NCBI GenBank assembly: GCA_002383285.1
Contig: DFXU01000095.1
Location: forward strand, 1 to 37,071
Direction: 5' to 3'
DNA from: Caryophanales bacterium UBA4100
Lineage (GTDB): Bacteria; Bacillota; Bacilli; Paenibacillales; UBA4045
Length of the DNA: 37,071 nucleotides
Within the stretch, counting starts at the first letter, position 1; each line of letters begins with the position of its first letter. Positions 1 to 8,900 of this stretch are shown piece after piece. Under the pieces are notes generated by a model. The model was not told the DNA's origin. It saw only the letters and a program-made list of their open reading frames with translations, and ran no database searches. A program made the translations under genes and the position numbers.

Positions 1-119
1 ACCGCTCCAGAATTAACCTTTAATGTAGCCTTGTTCCAGCATTCAAATGATTAAATACCAAATATGTTATGAAAACTTAAGAAAACAAGAGAAAACGAGA
101 GCTATTGCCTTCTTCATAG

Positions 120-1805
120 AGGGAGGTTCATACTTGTATTAATGGCTATTATCAACAGGAATATTCATTGAAAATTTTAGAAGAGGTCATTGACCGTTAT
201 CCGATTGATGGTGTCTTTTTTAATATGATCGGGTACGTGCAGGCCGATTATAGCTACAATTATTTTGGTATATGCCAATGTCAAAACTGCAGAAAACGTT
301 TCGCATCGGTTTACGAACAAAACCTACCGGTAGAGGATGATCCGAGTAATCCGATTTATCTCAATTATGAGAATTTTAAAATTGATACGGTAAAGGAACT
401 ATTCTTGCGACGAGTAGATTGCGTCAAACAGAAAAATCCGAATATCGCTATATGCAATTATATGCATAATGGAAGTGACATTTTCCGCAAAGAATCCTTC
501 TCCCGCATTGATGCGCCACTGCCTGAGTGGAATTATCATTCTACTGAAAATGTGAAAACAGTGCTCGGATCCTGGGAAGGCATGGCAGTATGTAATTCGG
601 CAGTACACTTTCTTGACTATGCGATGAGACATTCAGGCGTATCACCGCACTTGACTAACATCCGATTAGTTCAAGACATGGTATATGGAGGATGGCTGGA
701 CTTTTTTGTAATGGGAGCGTTAGAAAGGCAAGATGATAAAACATGCTTTGATGATGTCAAGGATATTTTTGCTTATCATCAGAAAAACGAATCATATTAT
801 GAGAATTTGACCGCCATTTCGAATGTCTGCTTGGTAGTCCCCGAGAAAAGTAGAATGTTCGGAAGCTATAAAGAATTTAAAGGGTTATTCCGAATCTTAG
901 CTGAATCTCACATCCTTTTTGATGTCATGCATGATGTTGTACTCGATTCCGATGATATCCAAGCGAAATTACGTAAGTATCAAGCTGTCATCCTTCCTGA
1001 TGTACGAAGCATGAGCGACAGTGCAGTAGCCGAGATTGATCGATATGTGCGGGAAGGCGGAAAGCTGCTTGTTACGGGTGAAACCTCTAGCTGTGATATG
1101 AAGGGGAATCGTCAACACAGAATTCGTCTGCAGTCATTGGGGATAAAAAACTATACGCATAAACCTAAGGAGCAGGGAGCTTATTTCAAAATAAGGGAAC
1201 AGGATAAAACTAAACTTAGAGGCTTCGAAAAACTTAATATCGTTTATCTAAGTGGAGAAGTGCTTGAATGTGAAACGAATGAAGGGACTGAAAACTACTT
1301 CGGGCTTATACCATCGAGTATGTTCGGTCCGCCAGAAAAGGCCTATTATACGAACATAACTGATATCCCGGGAATGATCTTCAACCAATATGGAGAGGGC
1401 AGCTGCGTATATCTACCATGGCATGTTGGACAGCATTACGAGAAGGTTGGTAATCATGCTCATTCCATGGTAATTTGCAGTGCAATTAATGATTTACTAC
1501 AAATCGATCATAGTCTGGAAACTTCTGCAACCCCACTTGTAGAGCTGACGCTACATCATCAATCATCACATAATCGTTATTTGATCAGCGCAGTCAATTT
1601 GTCCGGACAACTAGGAACAATGTTCCATAAGCCGCTTCCCATTAGCAACATCACAATTTCAGCAAAGCTCGGTGGAAAACCAGTTAAGGTATACGGTTTG
1701 AATAATGAGAATAAGGTTGCATACAAGCTCGAAAATGGTTGTATTCAAATAACCATTGACCATTTGGATTTGTTTGAAACTGTGGCAATCGACTTAGAGC
1801 CTTAG
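120..1805 (+). pseudogene. 5'-truncated glycoside-hydrolase-like gene (GHL6 / GH42-trimerisation-like)
   Basis: The frame is open from base 120 to the TAG at 1803. A TTG at 168 would give 545 residues, but the codons just before it (positions 126-167) encode VHTCINGYYQQEYS, which from memory matches the conserved interior of this family, where it is followed by LKILEEVI as it is here. A TAG at 117-119 closes the frame upstream, and no frame in bases 1-116 continues the family sequence, so roughly the first 130 residues of a family member appear to be missing. What remains includes the GVFFNMIGY region and the four-Cys-like CQCQNC segment, then at about residues 230-330 a GH42 trimerisation-like flavodoxin fold (ILPDVRSMSDSAV, GGKLLVTGE). 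The body has no frameshift or internal stop, so the loss is recent or the product is used as a shorter protein. Assignment to the uncharacterised glycosidase family is from memory and moderately sure. Confidence 0.6.
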
Positions 1806-1852
1806 TGTATTCCATATCCATATTTCTTCAGTAATAGAGAGGGGACCTATAG

Positions 1853-3520
1853 ATGTTACGAAGTATATTTGAACCGGGTACAACTCGCTGGGCAGTAAGA
1901 AGAGCACAGTGGAAAAGTATGGGTATAAAGGATGAAGACTTTGATAAGCCGAAGATCGCTGTTATCAACTCATCATCCACATTGTCTAGTTGCTTTATCC
2001 ATTTAGATGATGTATCAGCTGCAGTCCAGCAAGCTATCCGTGATGCGGGCGGTGTAGCATTCGAAGTGAAGACTGTTGCTTCTAGTGATTTTATTACAAG
2101 TGCTGGTAAGAAGGCTCGTTATCTGATGCCAACACGAGATTTAATTGTTAATGAAATTGAGGTTACAATTGAAGGCGCTTTGTTAGATGGTATGGTTTGC
2201 CTCTCATCTTGTGATAAGACCACTCCAGCTCATCTGATGGCAGCCGCACGATTAGATATTCCGACGATTATAGTCGCCTGTGGCTATCAGACTGGGGGAA
2301 GCTGTCACGGAGCTCCGGTAGATATTGATGATGTTTACGAGTCAATTGGTGCTTTCAGGTGTGGACAAATTAGCCTCGAGCACTTGACCGAACTAACAGA
2401 TGCTGCCATTCAAACCCCTGGGGTTTGTGCTGGATTAGGGACAGCTAATACCATGCATATCATTGCCGAGGCTCTGGGGATGACACTACCAGGGAGTACA
2501 CCGGTACTTGCAGGTAGTCGTAGAATGTACGAATTTGCTCGTAACGCAGGAAGCCGAATCGTACAGATGGTTCAGGACGATTTGCGGCCGCGTGCAGTAT
2601 TAAATGAAGCATCGTTCCGTAATGCAATTGCGGTAGATCTGGCTGTCGGCGGCTCGGTTAATTCAGTCCGTCATCTGGCCGCAATCGCAACTGAAGCAGA
2701 GCTTCCAATTGACATTATTCGTCTGTTCGAAGAGATGGCAAATCAGATACCTCTCCTAACAGCAGTTAGACCCAATGGTCCTTACCGTACAGAAGACTTG
2801 GAGGCTGCCGGCGGCACATTATCCGTTATGAGCAGACTTGAGTCCAAACTCGATAAAAGCGCTATAAGCGTTTCGGGTGTAACTGTGGAAAGTATTCTAA
2901 AGGTTACCAATTCAATCGATGATGAGGTTATCCGGCACATAGATCGTCCGTTTAATACCAGACCGGGAATAGGAATTCTTCGGGGGAATCTTGCTCCCGA
3001 TGGATCCATTGTTAAGCTGTCTGCTATCCCACCGGAGTTAAACTTGTTCGAAGGGCCTGCAGCAATATTCGAATCCGAGGATGATGCAATCGCTTCATTG
3101 GGAGAGGGAGGAATTCGACCTGGGCAAGTCATTGTGCTTCGTGGCATGGGTCCAAAGGGTGGGCCAGGAACAGTGTTTGCCGCAGGATTTGTCGCAGCTC
3201 TGAATGGAGCAGGATTGGCTGGTGATGTAGCTGTAATTACAGATGGCGAGCTATCCGGATTGAATCGGGGAATTGTTGTCGGGCAGTTAATGCCCGAGGC
3301 GGCCGAAGGCGGTCCGTTGGCGGTTGTCCAGCCTAATGACTTTATTCGAATTGATCTGCTGCAAAGACGAATTGATCTAAACGTATCTGTAGAGGAGTTA
3401 TCCAATCGTCTTAGCGCTTGGACCCCCCCGGAAAAGCATGCTGAGAAAGGATGGTTATCCCAATACGAGCAGTTGGTTCAACCAATTGCTAAGGGGGCTG
3501 TGCTTGGAAAACGAGGATAG
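1853..3520 (+). CDS. IlvD/Edd family dehydratase, probably a sugar-acid dehydratase
   Basis: The 555-residue protein belongs to the dihydroxyacid / phosphogluconate dehydratase family, which removes water from polyhydroxy acids using an Fe-S cluster. Cys47 (STLSSCF), Cys120 (SSCDKTTPAH) and Cys192 (GVCAGLGTANTM) sit where the family's cluster cysteines are expected; GPKGGPGT and TDGELSG near residues 435-475 are the C-terminal family motifs. The N-terminus lacks the usual IlvD opening, and the neighbours are an FAD oxidoreductase and a tartronate-semialdehyde-type reductase rather than branched-chain amino acid genes, so I favour a sugar-acid substrate such as an aldonate. The start is preceded by GAGAGGGG with suitable spacing. 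The gene begins 47 bases after the truncated glycosidase-like gene and is probably cotranscribed with the two that follow. Confidence 0.8.
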   Translation: MLRSIFEPGTTRWAVRRAQWKSMGIKDEDFDKPKIAVINSSSTLSSCFIHLDDVSAAVQQAIRDAGGVAFEVKTVASSDFITSAGKKARYLMPTRDLIVNEIEVTIEGALLDGMVCLSSCDKTTPAHLMAAARLDIPTIIVACGYQTGGSCHGAPVDIDDVYESIGAFRCGQISLEHLTELTDAAIQTPGVCAGLGTANTMHIIAEALGMTLPGSTPVLAGSRRMYEFARNAGSRIVQMVQDDLRPRAVLNEASFRNAIAVDLAVGGSVNSVRHLAAIATEAELPIDIIRLFEEMANQIPLLTAVRPNGPYRTEDLEAAGGTLSVMSRLESKLDKSAISVSGVTVESILKVTNSIDDEVIRHIDRPFNTRPGIGILRGNLAPDGSIVKLSAIPPELNLFEGPAAIFESEDDAIASLGEGGIRPGQVIVLRGMGPKGGPGTVFAAGFVAALNGAGLAGDVAVITDGELSGLNRGIVVGQLMPEAAEGGPLAVVQPNDFIRIDLLQRRIDLNVSVEELSNRLSAWTPPEKHAEKGWLSQYEQLVQPIAKGAVLGKRG

Positions 3521-3575
3521 AACAAGTAGTACAAGCTCAGAGAACACGTTATTAACTGGGTAAGGAGGCAGTTCA

Positions 3576-4898
3576 ATGCATACAGCCAATGTATATCGCG
3601 AGCAGGCAAGGGACCTTCCAATCATAGCTGATATAGATATTGTGATCGTGGGTGGTGGACCATCAGGTCTCGCTGCAGCAGTATCAGCAGGTAAACGGGG
3701 AATGAAGGCGCTTATCGTTGAACGATATGGATTTTTCGGAGGAATGGCAGTTGCTGGATTATCTGGCACTATAGGTGGACTATACAACTCGACGCAGACG
3801 GGGCGGCTGGAACAAATCGTTAATGGCTTTGCCGGTCAGTTTGTTAATTTGCTGAGAGCTCGAAACGGTGTAACCGATCCCCTTCCATTCGGGAATACAG
3901 CCTTGGTGGTGCACGATCCATTGGTATGGAAAGAGACTGCCGATAAGCTAATCCAGGAAGCCGGAGTACATGTGATGCTCCATACCCTGTTTGTCGATGC
4001 GATTGTTGAAGAAGGCACCTTAGCTGGAATCATCGTAGAAAGAAAGGAAGGCCGTGGGGTTATACGCGGCAAGGTATTCATAGACGCAAGCGGTGATGGT
4101 GATTTATCTATGCGGGCTGGTGCAGCTTATCAGTTTGGACGAGACGGTGCCATACAGTTCCCGACAATGATCTTCCGAATGGCTCGAATTGACTGGGATA
4201 GAGCTTCGTTACTAGCTGCGCATGAGCTTGAAGAGCTTATTGTAGAACAAGTGAAATCAGGTCGCTTTCAATTGCCACGTCGGCATATATTCCTATTCCC
4301 TTCTCCCCGTAAGGGAGAAGGGCTTATTAACTGCACAAGAATAGCAAGACCCGACGGACTACCCGTAAACGGATCAGTGACTGAAGACTTGACCTGGGGG
4401 GAATTCGAGGGTCGCAGGCAGATTAGAGAATATGAACGGTTTCTAAGGGAGCATATTCCCGGATTTGATAAAGCGTATGTTGTGGATAGTGCAGTACAAA
4501 TCGGTATTCGTCAGACTCGGACGATCGTTGGTGATTACACACTTACTAATAAGGATGTGATCACGATGAGGAAGTTTAATAGCGCTGTAGTCCGTAGTGC
4601 ATGGCCGATTGAAGCGCATGGTAAGGATGTGAAGATCGTTAATTTAGACGATGATTATTATGAGATTCCATACGAAGTGATGCTACCCCAAGGAGTGGAA
4701 CAGTTGTTGACTGTCGGTCGGTGCATATCTGCTGAGCATGAGGCTCTTGCCTCAGCACGAGTTACTGCACAATGCTTCGAAGAAGGAATGGCTGCGGGAA
4801 TAGCGGCGGTACTATCAGTGCGGGACAGCTCAACACCTCGAAAGGCGGACATCTGTGAAATCCGTGAGTCAATGATTGCTGAGGGAGCATATTTGTAA
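3576..4898 (+). CDS. FAD-dependent oxidoreductase
   Basis: The 440-residue cytosolic flavoprotein has a dinucleotide-binding N-terminus (DIVIVGGGPSGLAAA, residues 21-35, with the acidic residue of VERYG near 49 for the FAD ribose) and the GGMAVAGLSG segment typical of the FAD-dependent oxidoreductase family also seen in sugar and xenobiotic operons. A second FAD-contacting segment, DASGDGDLSMRAG, is near residues 170-182, and the C-terminal LLTVGRCISAEHEA segment closes the FAD site. The start follows GTAAGGAGG. It ends in a TAATG overlap with the next gene, so it is translationally coupled to it. The substrate cannot be read from sequence; the operon suggests oxidation of a sugar-derived hydroxyl group. 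Confidence 0.75.
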   Translation: MHTANVYREQARDLPIIADIDIVIVGGGPSGLAAAVSAGKRGMKALIVERYGFFGGMAVAGLSGTIGGLYNSTQTGRLEQIVNGFAGQFVNLLRARNGVTDPLPFGNTALVVHDPLVWKETADKLIQEAGVHVMLHTLFVDAIVEEGTLAGIIVERKEGRGVIRGKVFIDASGDGDLSMRAGAAYQFGRDGAIQFPTMIFRMARIDWDRASLLAAHELEELIVEQVKSGRFQLPRRHIFLFPSPRKGEGLINCTRIARPDGLPVNGSVTEDLTWGEFEGRRQIREYERFLREHIPGFDKAYVVDSAVQIGIRQTRTIVGDYTLTNKDVITMRKFNSAVVRSAWPIEAHGKDVKIVNLDDDYYEIPYEVMLPQGVEQLLTVGRCISAEHEALASARVTAQCFEEGMAAGIAAVLSVRDSSTPRKADICEIRESMIAEGAYL

Positions 4899-4912
4899 TG
4901 GAGGGAATAAAG

Positions 4913-5824
4913 ATGAAACCGGTAATGGGATTTATCGGATTAGGTATTATGGGTCGACCTATGGTGATCCATCTGCTGGAGGCAGGTTATAAAGTCCATA
5001 TCTATAATCGGAGTCATGCTGCCATGCAGCAAGCATTGTCGGCCGGTGCTGTATTGGAGGCTTCACCTGCAGCAGTAGCCCAGGCGGCAGATGTGACCAT
5101 TACCATCGTTTCGGACACGCCAGATGTCCTTGATGTAATCGCAGGTAATGAAGGTGTGATACATTCACTAACATCTGGGAAGATCGTAATCGACATGAGT
5201 ACGATATCGCCTGAGGTTACAAGAGGACTTGCACAGTTGATCGTTCAGACAGGAGCACATATGCTAGACGCACCTGTAAGCGGTGGTGAAAAAGGGGCGT
5301 TGGAGGCTACTTTGTCAATCATGGTTGGCGGAGAGGTCGAAATATATGAGAAGTGTCTTCCCATATTTCGTACCCTTGGAAGAAATATCGTACATGTCGG
5401 ACAAAACTCATTTGGTCAGGTTGTAAAAGCTTGCAACCAAGTATTAGCAGCGTCAACCTTGGCGGCAATGGGAGAAGCGCTTGCGTTGGGCACTAAGGCA
5501 GGGGTAGAGCCTGGGAAAATTGTGGAGGTGCTAACCATGGGGGCGGCCCGTTGTTGGGCGCTTGAAGTAAGAGCTCCTCATGTGCTTAATAGAAATTTCC
5601 AGCCTGGATTCAAAGCCAAGCTTCAATACAAGGATTTAGGACTTGCGATGGAGTTGAGTCGACAAATGAGCATACCTATGCCAATTGCCGCTCAAGTACA
5701 TGAGATGTACAAGAGTATTATTACGTTAGGATATGGAGAAGAGGACCATTCTGCTGTAGTGCGGTATATCGAATTAATGGCTAAGGTTGTTATAGCAAAT
5801 ACAGAGATAAATGAATTTTTATAG
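4913..5824 (+). CDS. Beta-hydroxyacid dehydrogenase, 2-hydroxy-3-oxopropionate reductase type
   Basis: This 303-residue NAD(P)-dependent enzyme has the Rossmann motif GFIGLGIMGRPM (residues 6-17), the substrate loop LDAPVSGGEKGA (118-129) and the family's catalytic lysine, K172, in GQVVKACNQVL. It is close to GarR/GlxR and 3-hydroxyisobutyrate dehydrogenases, which interconvert a semialdehyde and a hydroxyacid. An ATG at 4898, overlapping the stop of the oxidoreductase gene, is also in frame, but GGAGGG seven bases before the ATG at 4913 and the family's usual N-terminus favour the latter. It is the last gene of the carbohydrate group. Which acid it handles is inferred only from context. Confidence 0.8.
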   Translation: MKPVMGFIGLGIMGRPMVIHLLEAGYKVHIYNRSHAAMQQALSAGAVLEASPAAVAQAADVTITIVSDTPDVLDVIAGNEGVIHSLTSGKIVIDMSTISPEVTRGLAQLIVQTGAHMLDAPVSGGEKGALEATLSIMVGGEVEIYEKCLPIFRTLGRNIVHVGQNSFGQVVKACNQVLAASTLAAMGEALALGTKAGVEPGKIVEVLTMGAARCWALEVRAPHVLNRNFQPGFKAKLQYKDLGLAMELSRQMSIPMPIAAQVHEMYKSIITLGYGEEDHSAVVRYIELMAKVVIANTEINEFL

Positions 5825-6050
5825 ATTGAGTTAACTCTAGAGGATTATATGGTTTATCAAATTTTAAAAAAATCTATTGCATTTCTGGTCAAGAGATGTT
5901 ATTTTTAGTTTCGTTGACAATATTATAGGAACCAGGATTCACTCATGACATTGAATGTTGCGAGAGATTTTTCCCTCGAGCAGTGAATGACGTAGGTCCT
6001 AGCGGATGAAATTTCCAAACATTTTATTCCTAGGAAGGGGGAACCGAAAG
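5825..6050 (+). promoter_or_regulatory. Leader of speD with possible multi-branched RNA fold
   Basis: This gap holds no convincing gene. Its right part can form a branched structure: AGGAACC at 5927-5933 against GGTCCT at 5995-6000 (one bulge), ATTCACT at 5937-5943 against AGTGAAT at 5982-5988, and inside these two small hairpins, ACAT-TGA-ATGT (5948-5958) and CGAGAGA-TTTT-TCCCTCG (5961-5978, one mismatch). A TATTAT at 5921-5926 could be a -10 box that would start the RNA near the base of this fold, but I see no good -35. Regulation of speD by this leader is inference; the fold matches no riboswitch class I can name. Confidence 0.35.
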
Positions 6051-6452
6051 ATGGAATACTCTACTTTCGGAAGGCATGTTGCTGTTGATACTTGGGGGGT
6101 AAACTTCGATCGTTTGAATGATGCGGAGTGGTTACAATCACAGATGATAGAAGCCGCAGAGATTTCTGGTGCTACTGTCTTATCCGTTCAGGCCAAACAA
6201 TTCGAACCACAAGGAGCAACTGTTCTAGTACTACTGTCAGAAAGTCATCTCTCCATACACACGTATCCAGAGAAAGGTTTTGCTGCAATTGATTGTTACA
6301 CCTGTGGAGATACAGTTGATCCACAGACTGCGATTAACTATCTTGTTTCAGTGCTAGAGCCTGAGCAAGTGCATGCGAAGAAGCTAGTTCGTGGCATGGG
6401 TGAAATCGAAGTAGAAACACCTGCTGTTAAACAATTGCTTTTTAACCGTTAA
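6051..6452 (+). CDS. speD: S-adenosylmethionine decarboxylase proenzyme
   Basis: The 133-residue protein is a small prokaryotic-type AdoMet decarboxylase, which supplies decarboxylated AdoMet for spermidine synthesis. It is made as a proenzyme and cleaves itself to create a pyruvoyl group; the processing site is Glu64-Ser65 in LLSESHLSIHTYPE, with the catalytic CYTCGD loop at residues 82-87. An in-frame ATG at 6006 would add 15 residues, but the ATG at 6051 is preceded by GGAAGGGGG, begins with the conserved MEYSTFGRHVAVD, and gives the usual length. No spermidine synthase gene is in the window. The gene stands alone between a foldable leader and a strong terminator. Confidence 0.93.
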   Translation: MEYSTFGRHVAVDTWGVNFDRLNDAEWLQSQMIEAAEISGATVLSVQAKQFEPQGATVLVLLSESHLSIHTYPEKGFAAIDCYTCGDTVDPQTAINYLVSVLEPEQVHAKKLVRGMGEIEVETPAVKQLLFNR

Positions 6453-6476
6453 TTTGAATTGAATAGGGAACAATAG

Positions 6477-6502
6477 AACCGTGGGATTATCCACGGTTTT
6501 TT
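6477..6502 (+). terminator. Rho-independent terminator of speD
   Basis: AACCGTGG and CCACGGTT form an 8-bp perfect stem with loop GATTAT, followed directly by a run of T. It lies 24 bases after the speD stop and separates it from the hem operon. Confidence 0.9.
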
Positions 6503-6561
6503 AATTCGGAGCTATCCTTCAAGGAATATTCATATTCTGCAAGGAAAAGCTTAACCCAATA

Positions 6562-6570
6562 TGTTATAAT
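6562..6570 (+). promoter_or_regulatory. Extended -10 promoter of the hem operon
   Basis: TGTTATAAT combines the extended TGn element with a consensus TATAAT at 6565-6570. No good -35 hexamer is seen at 16-18 bases upstream, which fits an extended -10 promoter. Transcription would begin near 6577, leaving a leader of about 44 bases before hemA. Confidence 0.6.
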
Positions 6571-6620
6571 AAATCGGTAAAAAAACATAAAATTCTGTCG
6601 GAAAGGCAGGTGAAAGACCG

Positions 6621-8018
6621 ATGCACATCATTGCTATAAGTTTAAATCATCATACAGCACCTGTAGAAGTACGTGAGAAATTTACCTTTTCTGATGAAAG
6701 ACTTCCTGAAGCGTTAAATCGATTCAAGCAGACGAAGAGCATTCTCGAGGGTGTTATCGTGTCGACCTGTAACCGAACGGAGATTTATGCTGTCGTTGAT
6801 CGTCTCCACATGTGTGGACATTATTTACGTGAATTTATGGAGAATTGGTTCGGGATACAACGAGATCAGTTTGTCCAGTATCTAAGCATTCATGAGGATC
6901 AAGAGGCTATCAAACATTTATTCCGAGTTACCTGTGGGCTTGACTCCATGATGATCGGTGAAACTCAGATTCTTGGTCAGGTCAGAAATGCCTTCTTAAC
7001 TGCTCAGCAGGAGGATGCTACAGGAACTTTGTTCAATATGCTCTTTAAGCAAGCCATTACACTTGCCAAGAAGGTCCATACAGAGACTGGCATTGGTGAG
7101 AGCGCTGTATCTGTAAGCTATGCGGCTGTTGAGCTGGGTAAGCGTATATTCGGTGATTATCATAATAAGAGTGTCATGATTATTGGTGCTGGTAAGATGG
7201 GGGAGCTAACCGTCAAGCATCTACATGCCAATGGGGCTATTAAGGTTATTGTAGCCAATCGAACGGTAGCGCGTGCAGAAGAATTGGCAGCTCGTTGGCA
7301 GGGGATGTCCTGCTCTATAGACCAAGTACAATCCATGTTAATTGATCATGGTGTAGATATTGTAATTAGCTCAACAGGAGCAGATGGTTATGTTCTAACG
7401 AAGGAACAGATGGATATAGTGATGAGAGCACGAGCTAATAAGCCTTTGTTCTTGATCGATATTGCAGTTCCTCGTGACTTTGACCCGGAGATTGCTAAGA
7501 GTGATCAAGTGTTCCTATATGATATGGATGATTTACAAGCTATTGTTGAGAGCAACGTCAATTTTCGGCGACGTGAGGGCCAGAAGGTCGAGGAGCTCAT
7601 CAAGCAAGAGATCTCCAGCTTTCAGCAATGGTATAGACTTCTCGGTGTCAGCCCTGTTATCCGTGCTCTGCAGGAGAAGGCTGCCCTCATTCACAAAGAA
7701 ACAATGGAAAGCTTAGTAAAGAAGCTTCCGAATTTAGACGAACGAGAATTAAAGGTTATTAACAAGCTAAGTAAAAGTATTGTAAATCAAATGCTGCACG
7801 ATCCGATATTACGTGTTAAAGAATTAGCCGCTGAACCCCATGGCGATGATGCGATTAAGATGTTCTCCCACCTCTTTGCTCTTGAGGAATGGGTTGAGGA
7901 GCATGATGCCCTTCCTGAGGATGCTTTGTTGGAATCCGAGGATAATCCGCTTGAACAGCCGGATGCTGTGAGAAGGATTTCTCTACCAAAGCTGCGAAGC
8001 CTGCCGGCACACTCGTAG
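6621..8018 (+). CDS. hemA: Glutamyl-tRNA reductase
   Basis: This 465-residue enzyme makes glutamate-1-semialdehyde from glutamyl-tRNA with NADPH, the first committed step of the C5 tetrapyrrole route. The catalytic Cys50 lies in IVSTCNRTEIY, the substrate region CGLDSMMIGETQILGQV is near residues 109-125, and the NADPH motif VMIIGAGKMGELT is near 184-196. The C-terminal dimerisation helix is present, followed by an acidic tail (residues 430-465) somewhat longer than usual. The start is set by AGGTGA eight bases upstream. It opens the hem operon, 14 bases before hemX. In Bacillus HemX lowers the amount of HemA, so feedback of that kind is likely here too. Confidence 0.97.
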   Translation: MHIIAISLNHHTAPVEVREKFTFSDERLPEALNRFKQTKSILEGVIVSTCNRTEIYAVVDRLHMCGHYLREFMENWFGIQRDQFVQYLSIHEDQEAIKHLFRVTCGLDSMMIGETQILGQVRNAFLTAQQEDATGTLFNMLFKQAITLAKKVHTETGIGESAVSVSYAAVELGKRIFGDYHNKSVMIIGAGKMGELTVKHLHANGAIKVIVANRTVARAEELAARWQGMSCSIDQVQSMLIDHGVDIVISSTGADGYVLTKEQMDIVMRARANKPLFLIDIAVPRDFDPEIAKSDQVFLYDMDDLQAIVESNVNFRRREGQKVEELIKQEISSFQQWYRLLGVSPVIRALQEKAALIHKETMESLVKKLPNLDERELKVINKLSKSIVNQMLHDPILRVKELAAEPHGDDAIKMFSHLFALEEWVEEHDALPEDALLESEDNPLEQPDAVRRISLPKLRSLPAHS

Positions 8019-8032
8019 GAGGTGGCAAGGCC

Positions 8033-8848
8033 ATGATTACGAATAGCTGGTTTTTTGATGCAATGCTTTATATTTATGCCCTGAGCCTGTTGTTTACATT
8101 CTCGGATTTCATTCAGCGGAATCCAAGAGCTAAGCGGACTGGCACAGGGCTGCTTGTTGTTGTATGGCTTATGCAAACTTTATTCCTGGTGACTCAATTA
8201 GTATATTCTGGACGCATGCTTTCATTCTCGATTTTTGATTCATTATTTCTCTTCTCGTGGTTATTAATTGCACTATCGATTCTTCTGACGCTCCTTATGC
8301 GTATTGAATTTGTTCTATTCCTTGTAAGCCTGGCGGGTTTTATCGTAGCTGCAATTGCATCCTTTGATCATAATTATGTTACTCCCATTGCAGCTCGTTG
8401 GGAGGTCGGTGATGAATTACTATTCATCCATGTCTCATTAGCCGTGAGTAGTTATGCAGCGTTCTTCTATAGTGCTGTATTCTCAGGAATGTTATTATTC
8501 TTACATACAGGTTTAAAGAAGAAGCAGTATTCGGTTACGATTAGACGAATGCCCAGTCTGGACCGAATTCAACGGTATGCATCACGCGCTGTGATCGTGG
8601 GAACTCCATTACTTCTACTTTCGTTGATCCTAGGGATTGTGTGGATTATATTAGAGAGAGAGTGGGGCTTACTCCTTGATGTAAAGGTAATATCTTCAAT
8701 ATTCATTCTAATGATTTATGGTATTTACTTGTGGAGGCTGATAGCGGCTAAGACAACGTGGCCTCGTTTAGCTATTCTGAATCTAGGTGCTTTCGCTGTG
8801 GTTTTTCTAAATTATATGACGTCTAGCTGGTTGTCGAATTTTCATTAA
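8033..8848 (+). CDS. hemX: HemX-like membrane protein, cytochrome c assembly (CcsA/ResC) family
   Basis: The 271-residue protein is almost entirely membrane-embedded, with about eight hydrophobic segments. It carries the family's conserved FIHVSLAVSSYAAFFYSA segment near residues 128-145, whose histidine and surrounding residues resemble the haem-handling CcsA/ResC proteins, and a C-terminal FLNYMTSSWLSNFH. Its place directly after hemA is that of Bacillus hemX, whose product reduces cellular HemA levels. I call it by position and family; whether it binds haem cannot be seen. The start follows AGGAGGTGG. Confidence 0.87.
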   Translation: MITNSWFFDAMLYIYALSLLFTFSDFIQRNPRAKRTGTGLLVVVWLMQTLFLVTQLVYSGRMLSFSIFDSLFLFSWLLIALSILLTLLMRIEFVLFLVSLAGFIVAAIASFDHNYVTPIAARWEVGDELLFIHVSLAVSSYAAFFYSAVFSGMLLFLHTGLKKKQYSVTIRRMPSLDRIQRYASRAVIVGTPLLLLSLILGIVWIILEREWGLLLDVKVISSIFILMIYGIYLWRLIAAKTTWPRLAILNLGAFAVVFLNYMTSSWLSNFH

Positions 8849-8851
8849 ATA

Positions 8852-8896
8852 AGGTAAGTGAATATGATATTGTATTGAATATGCTTAAGCTTACCT
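8852..8896 (+). repeat. Inverted repeat between hemX and the siroheme gene
   Basis: AGGTAAG (8852-8858) and CTTACCT (8890-8896) can pair across a 31-base loop, just before the GTG start of the next gene. It could modulate internal translation or RNA processing; there is no T-run, so it is not a typical terminator. Confidence 0.3.
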
Positions 8897-8900
8897 GGAA

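Noticed and set aside
2782..3405. A long minus-strand open frame opposite the dehydratase gene.
   Set aside because: Composition is Pro/Ser/Ile rich with no known motif, typical of a shadow frame opposite a conserved gene.
5824..5850. GAGTTAACTC palindrome after the dehydrogenase gene as a terminator.
   Set aside because: It has no loop and no T-run after it.
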